A stretch of 64,000 bases of DNA from G963665215 sp963665215. Its GTDB lineage: Bacteria > Chloroflexota > Dehalococcoidia > Lucifugimonadales > CAUZJF01. A program made the position numbers and the translations under genes. Position 1 is the stretch's first letter; each line of letters starts with the position of its first letter. Under the pieces are notes generated by a model. It worked only from the letters and a program-made list of their open reading frames with translations. It searched no databases and was not told the origin of the DNA. Positions 55,577 to 62,595 of the stretch are shown here, piece after piece. Where the stretch lies: NCBI GenBank assembly GCA_963665215.2, contig CAXXWW010000002.1, forward strand, positions 124,001 through 188,000. Direction: 5' to 3'.

Positions 55577-57061
55577 ATGATGACCACAACACGACAATTG
55601 GACACGAGACGCCGTCAGCTCCTGATGGACCGCAGCGTTCGCGGGAGAATGGGGACAACGCTGCCTTCCTTGGACGTGCCGGAGGAGCCCCTCCCTCCAG
55701 ATGGGCTGCTTCGGGGCGACCTCGAGCTCCCCGAGGTCAGCGAGGGTGAGCTGGTGCGCTATTTCTCCCAGCTGAGCCAGCTAAACTTCTCCATCGACAC
55801 CAACTTCTATCCCCTGGGCAGCTGTACCATGAAGTACAACCCCAAGCTCCACGACGAGATGGCCTCGCTGCCGGGCTTCTCACAGATTCATCCCCACCAG
55901 CCGGAATCGACCGTGCAGGGTGCGCTCAAGCTCGTCTACCAGCTCCAGGGTCTGCTCTCCGAGCTTATGGGCATGGCGGCGGGCAGCCTCGCCCCACTGG
56001 CCGGGGCCGGGGGGGAGCTGGCGGGAATGCTGATGACGCGCGCCTACCACTTGTCGCGAGGAGACACGGCGCGAAGCAGGGTGCTCATTCCGGACAGCGC
56101 CCACGGCACCAACCCGGCGTCGGCCACGATGGCGGGCTTCGAAGTGGTGACCCTTCCTTCCGATGCAGACGGGAACACCGATCTCGACGCGCTGAGGCGG
56201 ACCGCAGGCGATGACCTGGCCGGGGTCATGCTGACGCTTCCAAGTACGCTGGGCCTCTTCGACACCAACATATTGGAGGTCTGCCGCATAGTAAACGAGG
56301 CAGGGGGCATCGTGTACGGCGACGGGGCAAACCTGAACGCGCTGCTGGGTCGCGCCAAGCTGGGCGAGCTCGGCTTCGACGTGGTACATTCAAATCTCCA
56401 CAAGACCTTCAGCACCCCCCACGGCGGTGGCGGGCCGGGGGCGGGCCCGGTGATGGTGGCCGAGAGGCTTGTGCCTTTCCTGCCGGCCCCCGTGGTCGAG
56501 CGTCGGGAGTCGAAGGAAGGTGGTGAGAGCTATACGCTCGCCACGCCGCCACAGACCATCGGCAAGATGGGGGCGTTTCACGGCAACTTCGGCGTCCTCG
56601 TCCGGGCGTATACCTACATAAGGCTGCTGGGGAACGCCGGGATCTCGCAGATCAGCGAGGATGCCGTTATCAGTGCCAACTACGTCCTCAGCCGGTTGAG
56701 ACACGACTACGACCTGCCATACGACCGACACTGCATGCACGAGGTTGTGCTGTCGGCGAGAAGCCTCAAGCGCGACCACGGGGTAAGCGCGCTGGACGTG
56801 GCCAAGCGTCTCATCGACTACGACATTCACCCGCCGACTATGTACTTTCCCTTGATCGTGGACGAGGCGCTGATGATCGAGCCGACCGAGACCGAGAGCC
56901 GCGAGACTCTCGACTACTTCATCGACGTGATGAAGACCATTGCCCAGGAGGCGCAGGACGACCCCGCCCTCCTGCACGACGCGCCGCACGACACCCCCAA
57001 TACCAGGCTGGACGAGGCGCGCGCCGCCCGCCGCCCGGACCTGCGCTGGAAGCCGGCATAG
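55577..57061 (+). CDS. gcvPB: Glycine decarboxylase (P protein) subunit 2
   Basis: 494 residues. The PLP-binding Lys276 lies in HSNLHKTFSTPHGGGGPGAG; FYPLGSCTMKYNPKLHDEMA and DSAHGTNPASATMAGFEVV are conserved P-protein segments. With GcvPA it decarboxylates glycine and passes aminomethyl to GcvH. Start taken at ATG 55577 although no good ribosome site is visible; M-T-T-T at 55580 is equivalent. Confidence 0.95.
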   Translation: MMTTTRQLDTRRRQLLMDRSVRGRMGTTLPSLDVPEEPLPPDGLLRGDLELPEVSEGELVRYFSQLSQLNFSIDTNFYPLGSCTMKYNPKLHDEMASLPGFSQIHPHQPESTVQGALKLVYQLQGLLSELMGMAAGSLAPLAGAGGELAGMLMTRAYHLSRGDTARSRVLIPDSAHGTNPASATMAGFEVVTLPSDADGNTDLDALRRTAGDDLAGVMLTLPSTLGLFDTNILEVCRIVNEAGGIVYGDGANLNALLGRAKLGELGFDVVHSNLHKTFSTPHGGGGPGAGPVMVAERLVPFLPAPVVERRESKEGGESYTLATPPQTIGKMGAFHGNFGVLVRAYTYIRLLGNAGISQISEDAVISANYVLSRLRHDYDLPYDRHCMHEVVLSARSLKRDHGVSALDVAKRLIDYDIHPPTMYFPLIVDEALMIEPTETESRETLDYFIDVMKTIAQEAQDDPALLHDAPHDTPNTRLDEARAARRPDLRWKPA

Positions 57062-57160
57062 CACGTTGTGAAGAGTTCCCCAGACCCTTCCTAGAGACCT
57101 CTTATCCCTACTGCTGCGCGGCCACCTCCGAAGGCCAGAGCATGGGCGTCAGCGCACTGG

Positions 57161-57166
57161 TATAAT
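57161..57166 (+). promoter_or_regulatory. -10 box TATAAT before the small gene and peroxiredoxin
   Basis: A perfect TATAAT at 57161-57166; no good -35 at 16-18 nt. The small gene's ATG is 27 nt downstream, with GGGAGG between. Confidence 0.5.
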
Positions 57167-57193
57167 GCGGCGGTGGGAAAAAGGGAGGGCACG

Positions 57194-57334
57194 ATGGCTG
57201 AAAGGCGCTACGCAGAGGTGACGTATGCTGGCTCAAACGAGTATGGCGGGAACCTCGATGTGGATGGCGTTTATGCAGAGGCATCATTGGTTGATGGCGA
57301 GATCCGTACCATCCACCTCAGTCTGTGCGGCTAG
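57194..57334 (+). CDS. Small protein of unknown function, frame continues past a TAG
   Basis: 46 residues from ATG 57194 (GGGAGG 5 nt upstream): RRYAEVTYAGSNEYGG, then D-G-V-Y-A-E-A-S-L-V-D-G-E-I and H-L-S-L-C-G before TAG (57332-57334). Beyond the TAG the same frame stays open to TAA near 57453 and reads G-K-L-G-S-C-G-L-W-M-S-K-D-L-A-M-S-I-A-R-S-A-L, an amphipathic helix that looks coding. The original gene may have had about 85 residues with Trp at this site. It shares a promoter with the peroxiredoxin. Confidence 0.45.
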   Translation: MAERRYAEVTYAGSNEYGGNLDVDGVYAEASLVDGEIRTIHLSLCG

Positions 57335-57482
57335 GGTAAACTCGGCAGTTGTGGTCTGTGGATGTCCAAAGATTTGGCGATGTCTATAGCCCGATCTGCG
57401 TTGGCCACGACTGAGAGTAAGGGCGTTCAGGATGCAGAAGTACGAATGAGATAAGCCAACAAAGTACCAGGAGGTCCACCGC

Positions 57483-57947
57483 ATGGTAGAAGAAGGCCAG
57501 CCCGCACCTGACTTTACGCTGATCGACCAGAACAGGCAGGAGGTCACCCTTAGCCAGTACAGGGGGGAGAAGAACGTAGTCCTGTCCTTCCACGTCTACT
57601 CCTTTACCGGCGGCTGAACGGACCAGGTCTCCTCGTTTCGGGCCGCGGGCTCGAGTTTCGAGGAGAGAGATACCCAGGTGCTGGGTATTAGTACGGACGC
57701 GCGCGCCACACAGAACGCGTTCTCGGTCGCCATGGGCAACATTTCATACCCGTTACTCAGCGACTTTTACCCGCATGGGAAGGTGGCACAGCTCTACGGC
57801 ATCTTCAACGAGCAGCAGGGGACCTCCTTCCGCGCAGTGCTCGTGGTCGACAAGCAGGGCACAGTCCGGTTCAAGCGGGTGTACGCGCAGGCGTCCGACA
57901 TCAAGATAGCCGACATTCTGGCCGAGGTCGACAAGCTCCAGGGGTAG
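57483..57947 (+). CDS. Peroxiredoxin, predicted selenoprotein (UGA at codon 45)
   Basis: 154 residues if UGA at 57615-57617 is read as selenocysteine. ATG 57483 follows AGGAGGT. GQPAPDFTLIDQNRQEVTLS leads to VVLSFHVYSFTGG-U-T-D-Q: in AhpC/TSA peroxiredoxins this is the T-x-x-C peroxidatic position (here T-G-G-U). After it the frame continues with SSFEERDTQVLGISTDARAT, ISYPLLSDFYPHGKVAQLYG and FRAVLVVDKQGTVRFKRVY. No resolving Cys is visible, so it may be a 1-Sec enzyme recycled by a thiol partner such as the glutaredoxin at 25154. The coding signal is unbroken across the UGA and a long hairpin follows. Confidence 0.87.
57615..57665 (+). promoter_or_regulatory. UGA codon and candidate bacterial SECIS hairpin
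   Basis: Outer stem CTCCTCG (57629-57635) / CGAGGAG (57659-57665), inner stem GGGCC (57640-57644) / GGCTC (57648-57652, one G-U pair), loop GCG. The apical loop starts 28 nt after the UGA and begins with G, within bacterial SECIS limits. Confidence 0.55.
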
Positions 57948-58004
57948 GCGGGCCCACATGCTTTCTCTGGAGTGTCCTAAGAAGGTGCGTGACATGCAAG
58001 CGGA

Positions 58005-58133
58005 AGAGTGGTTCGACAAGGTCCTCCTGAGTTTACCGAAGGGCTCACCACGGTGGTTCGATACCGCCTGCGGCGTACTCACCATCGGCGGAATTTGTCC
58101 CGTTCGCCCCGAGTAGTCCCGACGAGTCGGGAC
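58005..58133. repeat. Palindromic repeat region
   Basis: Contains GAGTGGTTCGACAAGG...CTGAG and GGCTCACCACGGTGGTTCGA, related to the inner arms of the element at 26167-26280, and then a perfect palindrome GTCCCGAC-GA-GTCGGGAC (58116-58133), which could act as a transcription terminator stem but has no T-run. It fills the gap between the peroxiredoxin and the acetyltransferase. Confidence 0.5.
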
Positions 58134-58153
58134 GTATCGAGGGGAGTCCGTCG

Positions 58154-58726
58154 ATGGTGAGTCCTGATCGTGTTCACACTTCGTTTATGACGCGTACATC
58201 GCGTCGAGGAATGGCTAACGTCGAAAGACCTCAGATTACCGTCCGTGAGGCAGAGGAAAGCGACATCACGAAACTGGCTGCCGTCCTGGCGCCGGAACTG
58301 AGCGCAGAGCAATTGAACCGTCGCTGGCAAGAGAATAAGGACGGCCATCGTGAGATGCTGATAGCTGTGCTGGGCCGGCAGGTGGCAGGCACGGTCAGCA
58401 CAACTGGACATCGCTTCCAGCGGCCGGACTCCTTGCGTCTGTTCGCCCTGGACGTGGGGCCCGCGTTTCGTGGTCAGGGCATCGGCACCGCGCTGACCCA
58501 TGCGGTGGAAGAGAGGGCGCGTCGTGCGGGGTTGATGAGCGTGAACCTGGAAGTATCAGTGGAAAACACGAGCGCGATGCACCTGTACGAGCGGCCGGGA
58601 TACCGAATCTCGGGTAAACCCGTAATGGACCGCTGGGAGCGGCCGACGGACCACGGCGGCTGCGAGCAGGTGGAGGACCTCTCCTGGGTAATGACCAAGG
58701 CCTTGGGAGCGTCCTCGAAAGGCTGA
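58154..58726 (+). CDS. GNAT-family N-acetyltransferase (RimI-like)
   Basis: 190 residues. The motif A loop is VGPAFRGQGIGTALTHAVEE, and N-L-E-V-S-V-E-N-T-S-A-M-H-L-Y-E-R-P-G-Y is motif B, with Pro where Gly/Ala-Gly-Phe is usual. Start uncertain: ATG 58154 (GGAG upstream) or ATG 58211, which gives a normal-length domain of 171 residues. Substrate unknown. Confidence 0.8.
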   Translation: MVSPDRVHTSFMTRTSRRGMANVERPQITVREAEESDITKLAAVLAPELSAEQLNRRWQENKDGHREMLIAVLGRQVAGTVSTTGHRFQRPDSLRLFALDVGPAFRGQGIGTALTHAVEERARRAGLMSVNLEVSVENTSAMHLYERPGYRISGKPVMDRWERPTDHGGCEQVEDLSWVMTKALGASSKG

Positions 58727-58772
58727 GCGGTCCAGGTTGTGTCCGCACACTCCGTTTGGTGAGGGCCCACTC

Positions 58773-59618
58773 GTGTCCGAGACCGATACCCCCAGGCACG
58801 TCTTCCGCGAGGGCGACCAGGCCCTCATGATCGACCGCAGGGGGCGGCGCTACCTGGTGAAGCTCGACTCCTCGAAGACATTTCACTCTCACCTGGGCGG
58901 CCTGCCTCACGCCGACGTTATCGGCCGGAACGAGGGCGCAAGGTTCACCACCTCCAAGGGCCACGTGATGCTGGCGCTCAAGCCCACCATGGCCGACTTC
59001 ACTCGTCAGATGCCCAGGATCGCCACCGTCATCTACCCCAAGGACCTGGGAGCGATCATGACCTTTGGGGACATCTTTCCCGGTGCCAGGGTGCTGGAGG
59101 CCGGAACGGGCTCGGGCGCGCTGACCATCGCATTGACTCGCGCGGTGGGCGAGCGAGGCCGTGTGATATCGTACGACCTGCGTGCCGACATGATCGAACG
59201 CGCGACGGCCAACGTCGATACGATGTTGCCCGACCACTCCTGGCTCGCTATCAAGCGGGGAGACGTCTACCAGGGATTCGACGAGAACGGGCTGGACAGG
59301 GTCGTGCTCGATCTGCCTGAGCCGTGGCAGGTGGTCCCCCATGCGTCAACGGCCTTGGTGCCGGGCGGCATCTTCCTGAGCTTCCTGCCGACAGTCCTTC
59401 AGCTCCACGATCTGGGGCAGGCGCTGAGGGCGGAGAAGACCTTCGACATGATCGAGTCGATGGAGGTGCTGTTGCGCCCCTGGTCGGTCGGCGGCCGCAG
59501 CGTCCGCCCCGCCCAACGCATGGTGTCGCACACGGGGTTCATAACTACCGCGCGAAGGTGCGATCCGCATGAGAGCGGCCCCACGGCTAAGGCGGACGAC
59601 GCACAGCCCGTGTCCTGA
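58773..59618 (+). CDS. trmI: tRNA (adenine-58-N1)-methyltransferase (TrmI-like)
   Basis: 281 residues. The N-terminal barrel (EGDQALMIDRRGRRYLVKLD; FHSHLGGLPHADVIG) is followed by the SAM site VLEAGTGSGALTIALTRAVG and the catalytic-region Asp in RVVLDLPEPWQ. Motifs IYPKDLGAIMTFGDIFPGA and the C-terminal E-V-L-L-R-P-W fit bacterial/archaeal TrmI, which makes m1A58 in tRNA. GTG 58773 follows GGTGAGGG. Confidence 0.88.
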   Translation: MSETDTPRHVFREGDQALMIDRRGRRYLVKLDSSKTFHSHLGGLPHADVIGRNEGARFTTSKGHVMLALKPTMADFTRQMPRIATVIYPKDLGAIMTFGDIFPGARVLEAGTGSGALTIALTRAVGERGRVISYDLRADMIERATANVDTMLPDHSWLAIKRGDVYQGFDENGLDRVVLDLPEPWQVVPHASTALVPGGIFLSFLPTVLQLHDLGQALRAEKTFDMIESMEVLLRPWSVGGRSVRPAQRMVSHTGFITTARRCDPHESGPTAKADDAQPVS

Positions 59619-59629
59619 TGCATCGGCCG

Positions 59630-60904
59630 TCAGGCGCGGGGGAGCTCCCCATCCCATGGCCAGAGATCTTCCCACCGCCACGCGGCGTGGGGATAGCGCC
59701 CCTCCATCAGGGGGACGTGCTCAGGCCGAAGCAGGGGGATAGGTAGGCTGTCGGCCAGCTCCTCGGCCTCGCCATCGAGCTCCCCCAGGGGCGGCAGCCG
59801 GCTCAGCCCGGCATTTCCGAGGCCCTTCTCCTGCACCAGCACCTTGAATCCGCCCAGGCCGTCCGGCCTGACCAGATCGCGCATCGCCATGGCATTTGAC
59901 TCACGCTCCCTCTGTGGTAGGCCCTCGACCCTGAGCCGGCCCAGCCACCGGTCGAGACCCAGGCCGCGCAGGTACTGCGCCTGAGTCGTCAGTCCCAGCG
60001 GTCTCAGCCCCACGGCCTCACCCTCCCGCACCACGGACGAGAAGTCCACGTGCGCCGTAATGTCCTGTACGCCGACGCGCTGGTAGGGGCTGGCCGTCTG
60101 GGTGTGGCGATAGTAGGTCTGGACGCTGCCGCCGTCCCTGTGGGCAGAGTACATCTCCGCCTCGGCGTATCCGTAGTCCACGGTCAGCACAAACCCCTTG
60201 TCCAGAGAGCCTGCGACCCCCGCCATCCACGGGCCGATGCCCAGGTTCACTTCGCCCCGGTACCCTTCCGGAAGCGAGGGGCTCAGGCCCTCCAGCCGCC
60301 GGGCCAGTTGAGGTGTAGAGGGATCATCCAGGGCCTCGACAAGCCGATCATCCTCGAGTGACAGGTAGACCTCTTTGGCTTCGCCCCCCACGATCTTAAA
60401 GCGGTGAACGGGGAAGGAGTCCACCAGCTCGTTGGAGATGAAGCAGCCGACAATGCCGGCAACCGGCGAACCAGCGGCGACGATGCGTTGGTACGCGCCG
60501 GACGCGGCGTCCCTCGTCCCATGAGGTGTGGACCGATCGAGGGCGACGTAATGGAGCGCATCGCCAAAGGGACGCGTCAGCCTTTGGGCGAACTCAACCA
60601 CTTCCCGGGCCAGCAGTCCATCTCCGGCTCCCATCTCCACCGCATAGAAGGCTGAAGGGCGGCCGAGCGCGTCCCACATTCGGAGAAGGTAGATGGATAT
60701 TAGCGCGCCGAAAGCGGGGTGGGCCGCCGGGCTGGTGAAATAGTCGGCGTGAGCGCCGACGTAGGGCCTGCGTGCGTAATACCCGCCGGTGGGGTGATAC
60801 AGGGCCGTCTCCATGAACTCGGCAAATGTGATCTTGCCGAGCCTGGCGATACGCGCCCTTATCTCGCTTTCCGACGAGGTACCCACAGCGTCTGATCTAT
60901 CCAT
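59630..60904 (-). CDS. MidA/NDUFAF7-like SAM-dependent methyltransferase (COG1565)
   Basis: 424 residues. ITFAEFMETALYHPTGGYYA, VGAHADYFTSPAAHPAFGAL, the SAM segment AVEMGAGDGLLAREVVEFAQ and FISNELVDSFPVHRF are the landmarks of this family; mitochondrial NDUFAF7 methylates a complex I subunit, and the bacterial role is not settled. ATG 60904 lies 6 nt after a strong hairpin (60911-60942). The frame is open upstream but overlaps the zinc-ribbon gene in a different frame. Confidence 0.87.
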   Translation of the reverse strand: MDRSDAVGTSSESEIRARIARLGKITFAEFMETALYHPTGGYYARRPYVGAHADYFTSPAAHPAFGALISIYLLRMWDALGRPSAFYAVEMGAGDGLLAREVVEFAQRLTRPFGDALHYVALDRSTPHGTRDAASGAYQRIVAAGSPVAGIVGCFISNELVDSFPVHRFKIVGGEAKEVYLSLEDDRLVEALDDPSTPQLARRLEGLSPSLPEGYRGEVNLGIGPWMAGVAGSLDKGFVLTVDYGYAEAEMYSAHRDGGSVQTYYRHTQTASPYQRVGVQDITAHVDFSSVVREGEAVGLRPLGLTTQAQYLRGLGLDRWLGRLRVEGLPQRERESNAMAMRDLVRPDGLGGFKVLVQEKGLGNAGLSRLPPLGELDGEAEELADSLPIPLLRPEHVPLMEGRYPHAAWRWEDLWPWDGELPRA

Positions 60905-60910
60905 AAACTC

Positions 60911-60942
60911 GAAAGGGGCGCTCGCCAGGAGACGCCCCTTTC
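60911..60942 (-). terminator. Strong hairpin between zinc-ribbon gene and MidA-like gene
   Basis: On the minus strand GAAAGGGGCG, a 12-nt loop, CGCCCCTTTC: a perfect 10-bp stem, then GAGTTTATGG with the MidA start. It may end the upstream transcript (weak T content) or, since it sits directly before the start codon, limit ribosome access. Confidence 0.45.
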
Positions 60943-60974
60943 CGTGTCGTGCCGTTGCCGCTGAGTGCCGCTCG

Positions 60975-61160
60975 CTACCGTCGGGCCTGCCTTGCGCGGC
61001 TCTTGGAGCCATCCCGGTCCCATCCAGAGATGGGCATGGAGTTCCTGAACTCTGACCGCTCTCCGCACAGCTTGCAAACGCCCCGGCTAGTGGGCCCGTT
61101 AGGGCTCTCGATAATCCAGTGATGGCGACATTCCGATACAATCTCTTCGGGGTTGGTCAC
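60975..61160 (-). CDS. Small zinc-ribbon-like protein
   Basis: 61 residues from GTG 61160 (AGGGCGG upstream). ECRHHWIIESPNGPTSRGVC then K-L-C-G: C-x-H-H and C-x-x-C could bind one zinc ion. The rest is basic (GSKSRARQARR), suggesting nucleic-acid contact. I know the HHW...SPNGPTS...CKLCG pattern from small Chloroflexota proteins but not a function. Confidence 0.65.
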   Translation of the reverse strand: MTNPEEIVSECRHHWIIESPNGPTSRGVCKLCGERSEFRNSMPISGWDRDGSKSRARQARR

Positions 61161-61214
61161 GGTCCGCCCTTTCTAGTCGAGTGCTGAATTCGACCCGCAG
61201 GTAAGCTTTTGGCG

Positions 61215-62354
61215 TTAGCTCCGTTGCTCTATTGGCAAATACTCCAGGTCAATAGGTCCGTCGTATAGCAGTCTAGGCCTGAGTATATCCTTCCTGGCGT
61301 ATTGCTCCATGAGGTGTGCCGTCCATCCCGGGATGCGTCCCAAGGCAAATATGGGGATGAACAGGTCGTCGGAGATATCTAGCAGGGAATAGATCGCGCC
61401 GGACCACAGATCGACGTTTGGATGATGACCCCTTTTGGCGTATGGCTCCATGACGGTTGTGACCGCCTGGAGTATGGAGAACCACTTCGGCTGGCCCTTT
61501 CGCTCTCCCAGCGACTTTGCGTCCGCTTTCAGGTGAACAGACCTGGGATCGACGGCCCTGTAGACGGGATGGCCAAATCCCATGACCCTCTCGCCGCCCT
61601 TCCGCAGGTCCTCTATGTAGCGCTTCGCATTATCCTCGCTTCCAATTCCAAGCGCCATCTTCTTGGCCCCTTCCGCGGCTCCGCCATGCCTGGGCCCCTT
61701 CAGGACCGCGATTGCTGCCGTCATAGCTGCGTAGAAGTCGGCCTGAGTGGCCGCGGCCACACGCGCGGCAAAGGTAGATGCGTTAACGCCGTGCTCGGCA
61801 TGTAGCACCAGGTCCTTGTCCATTAGCCTGGCGTCCCGTGGGTCCGGTTCCTCGCCAGAGAGCATATATAGGAAGTTGGCGGCATGAGCTAGGCCACTGT
61901 TGGGCGGCACCACCTCTCCGCCATCCCGAATCCGGGCGTGCGCAGCCACGATCGTCGGGGCGGCTGCGGCAAGCCGGAGCCCCTTGCTTGAGACCGCTGC
62001 AGGGGACTTGTCTAGAGCATCAGGGTCGAAGCCACTCATCGCGGAGACGGCGGTGCGCAGCACATCCATGGGGTGGGCGGACTTGGAGAGCCGGATTATC
62101 TCCAGGATCTCGGATGGGAGCTCACGACTGGCCCTGCACCGAGCGTCGAACTGCTCAAGCTGAGTGCGGGTGGGGAGAGCCCCATTTAGGAGGAGATAGC
62201 TAGTCTCTTCGAACGAGGAGTGCTCAGCAAGATCGTGGATGTTGTAGCCGCGGTAGAGGAGTACACCTGCAGGGTCTACTGAGCCCGTCGCCGTCCGGTC
62301 GAAGTAGACATTCTTCAGCCCTTTGCTTATCTTGACCTTTTCCTTCACCGGCAT
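61215..62354 (-). CDS. Citrate synthase / 2-methylcitrate synthase family
   Basis: 379 residues. Catalytic His in LHAEHGVNASTF and in MGFGHPVYRAVDPR; the substrate Arg/Asp region is PNVDLWSGAIYSLLDIS, and the C-terminal FALGRIPGWTAHLMEQYARK is standard. ATG 62354 follows GAGAGGAC. It condenses acetyl-CoA with oxaloacetate, or propionyl-CoA in methylcitrate synthases; the two are not separable by eye. Confidence 0.92.
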   Translation of the reverse strand: MPVKEKVKISKGLKNVYFDRTATGSVDPAGVLLYRGYNIHDLAEHSSFEETSYLLLNGALPTRTQLEQFDARCRASRELPSEILEIIRLSKSAHPMDVLRTAVSAMSGFDPDALDKSPAAVSSKGLRLAAAAPTIVAAHARIRDGGEVVPPNSGLAHAANFLYMLSGEEPDPRDARLMDKDLVLHAEHGVNASTFAARVAAATQADFYAAMTAAIAVLKGPRHGGAAEGAKKMALGIGSEDNAKRYIEDLRKGGERVMGFGHPVYRAVDPRSVHLKADAKSLGERKGQPKWFSILQAVTTVMEPYAKRGHHPNVDLWSGAIYSLLDISDDLFIPIFALGRIPGWTAHLMEQYARKDILRPRLLYDGPIDLEYLPIEQRS

Positions 62355-62595
62355 CTGTCGTCCTCTCTGACGAGACCCCCCTTCAGAGCCCCGCGGGCGG
62401 GGATACAAATAAGGGAGACGCTCGGATGCGGGTCTGCCTCGCTGGGTACGACGGGTGCGCCTCTAGCCAGCCAACACTTGCTGTGGGGCAGGAAGAATTC
62501 TAGCACTGCCGCTACCTAGTGTCAAGAAATCGAGGCGTGTGCTGCGGGGGCTCTAGGGCGGCACGAGGCCGTTGCTCTGAAAACGGCTGCCGCGG

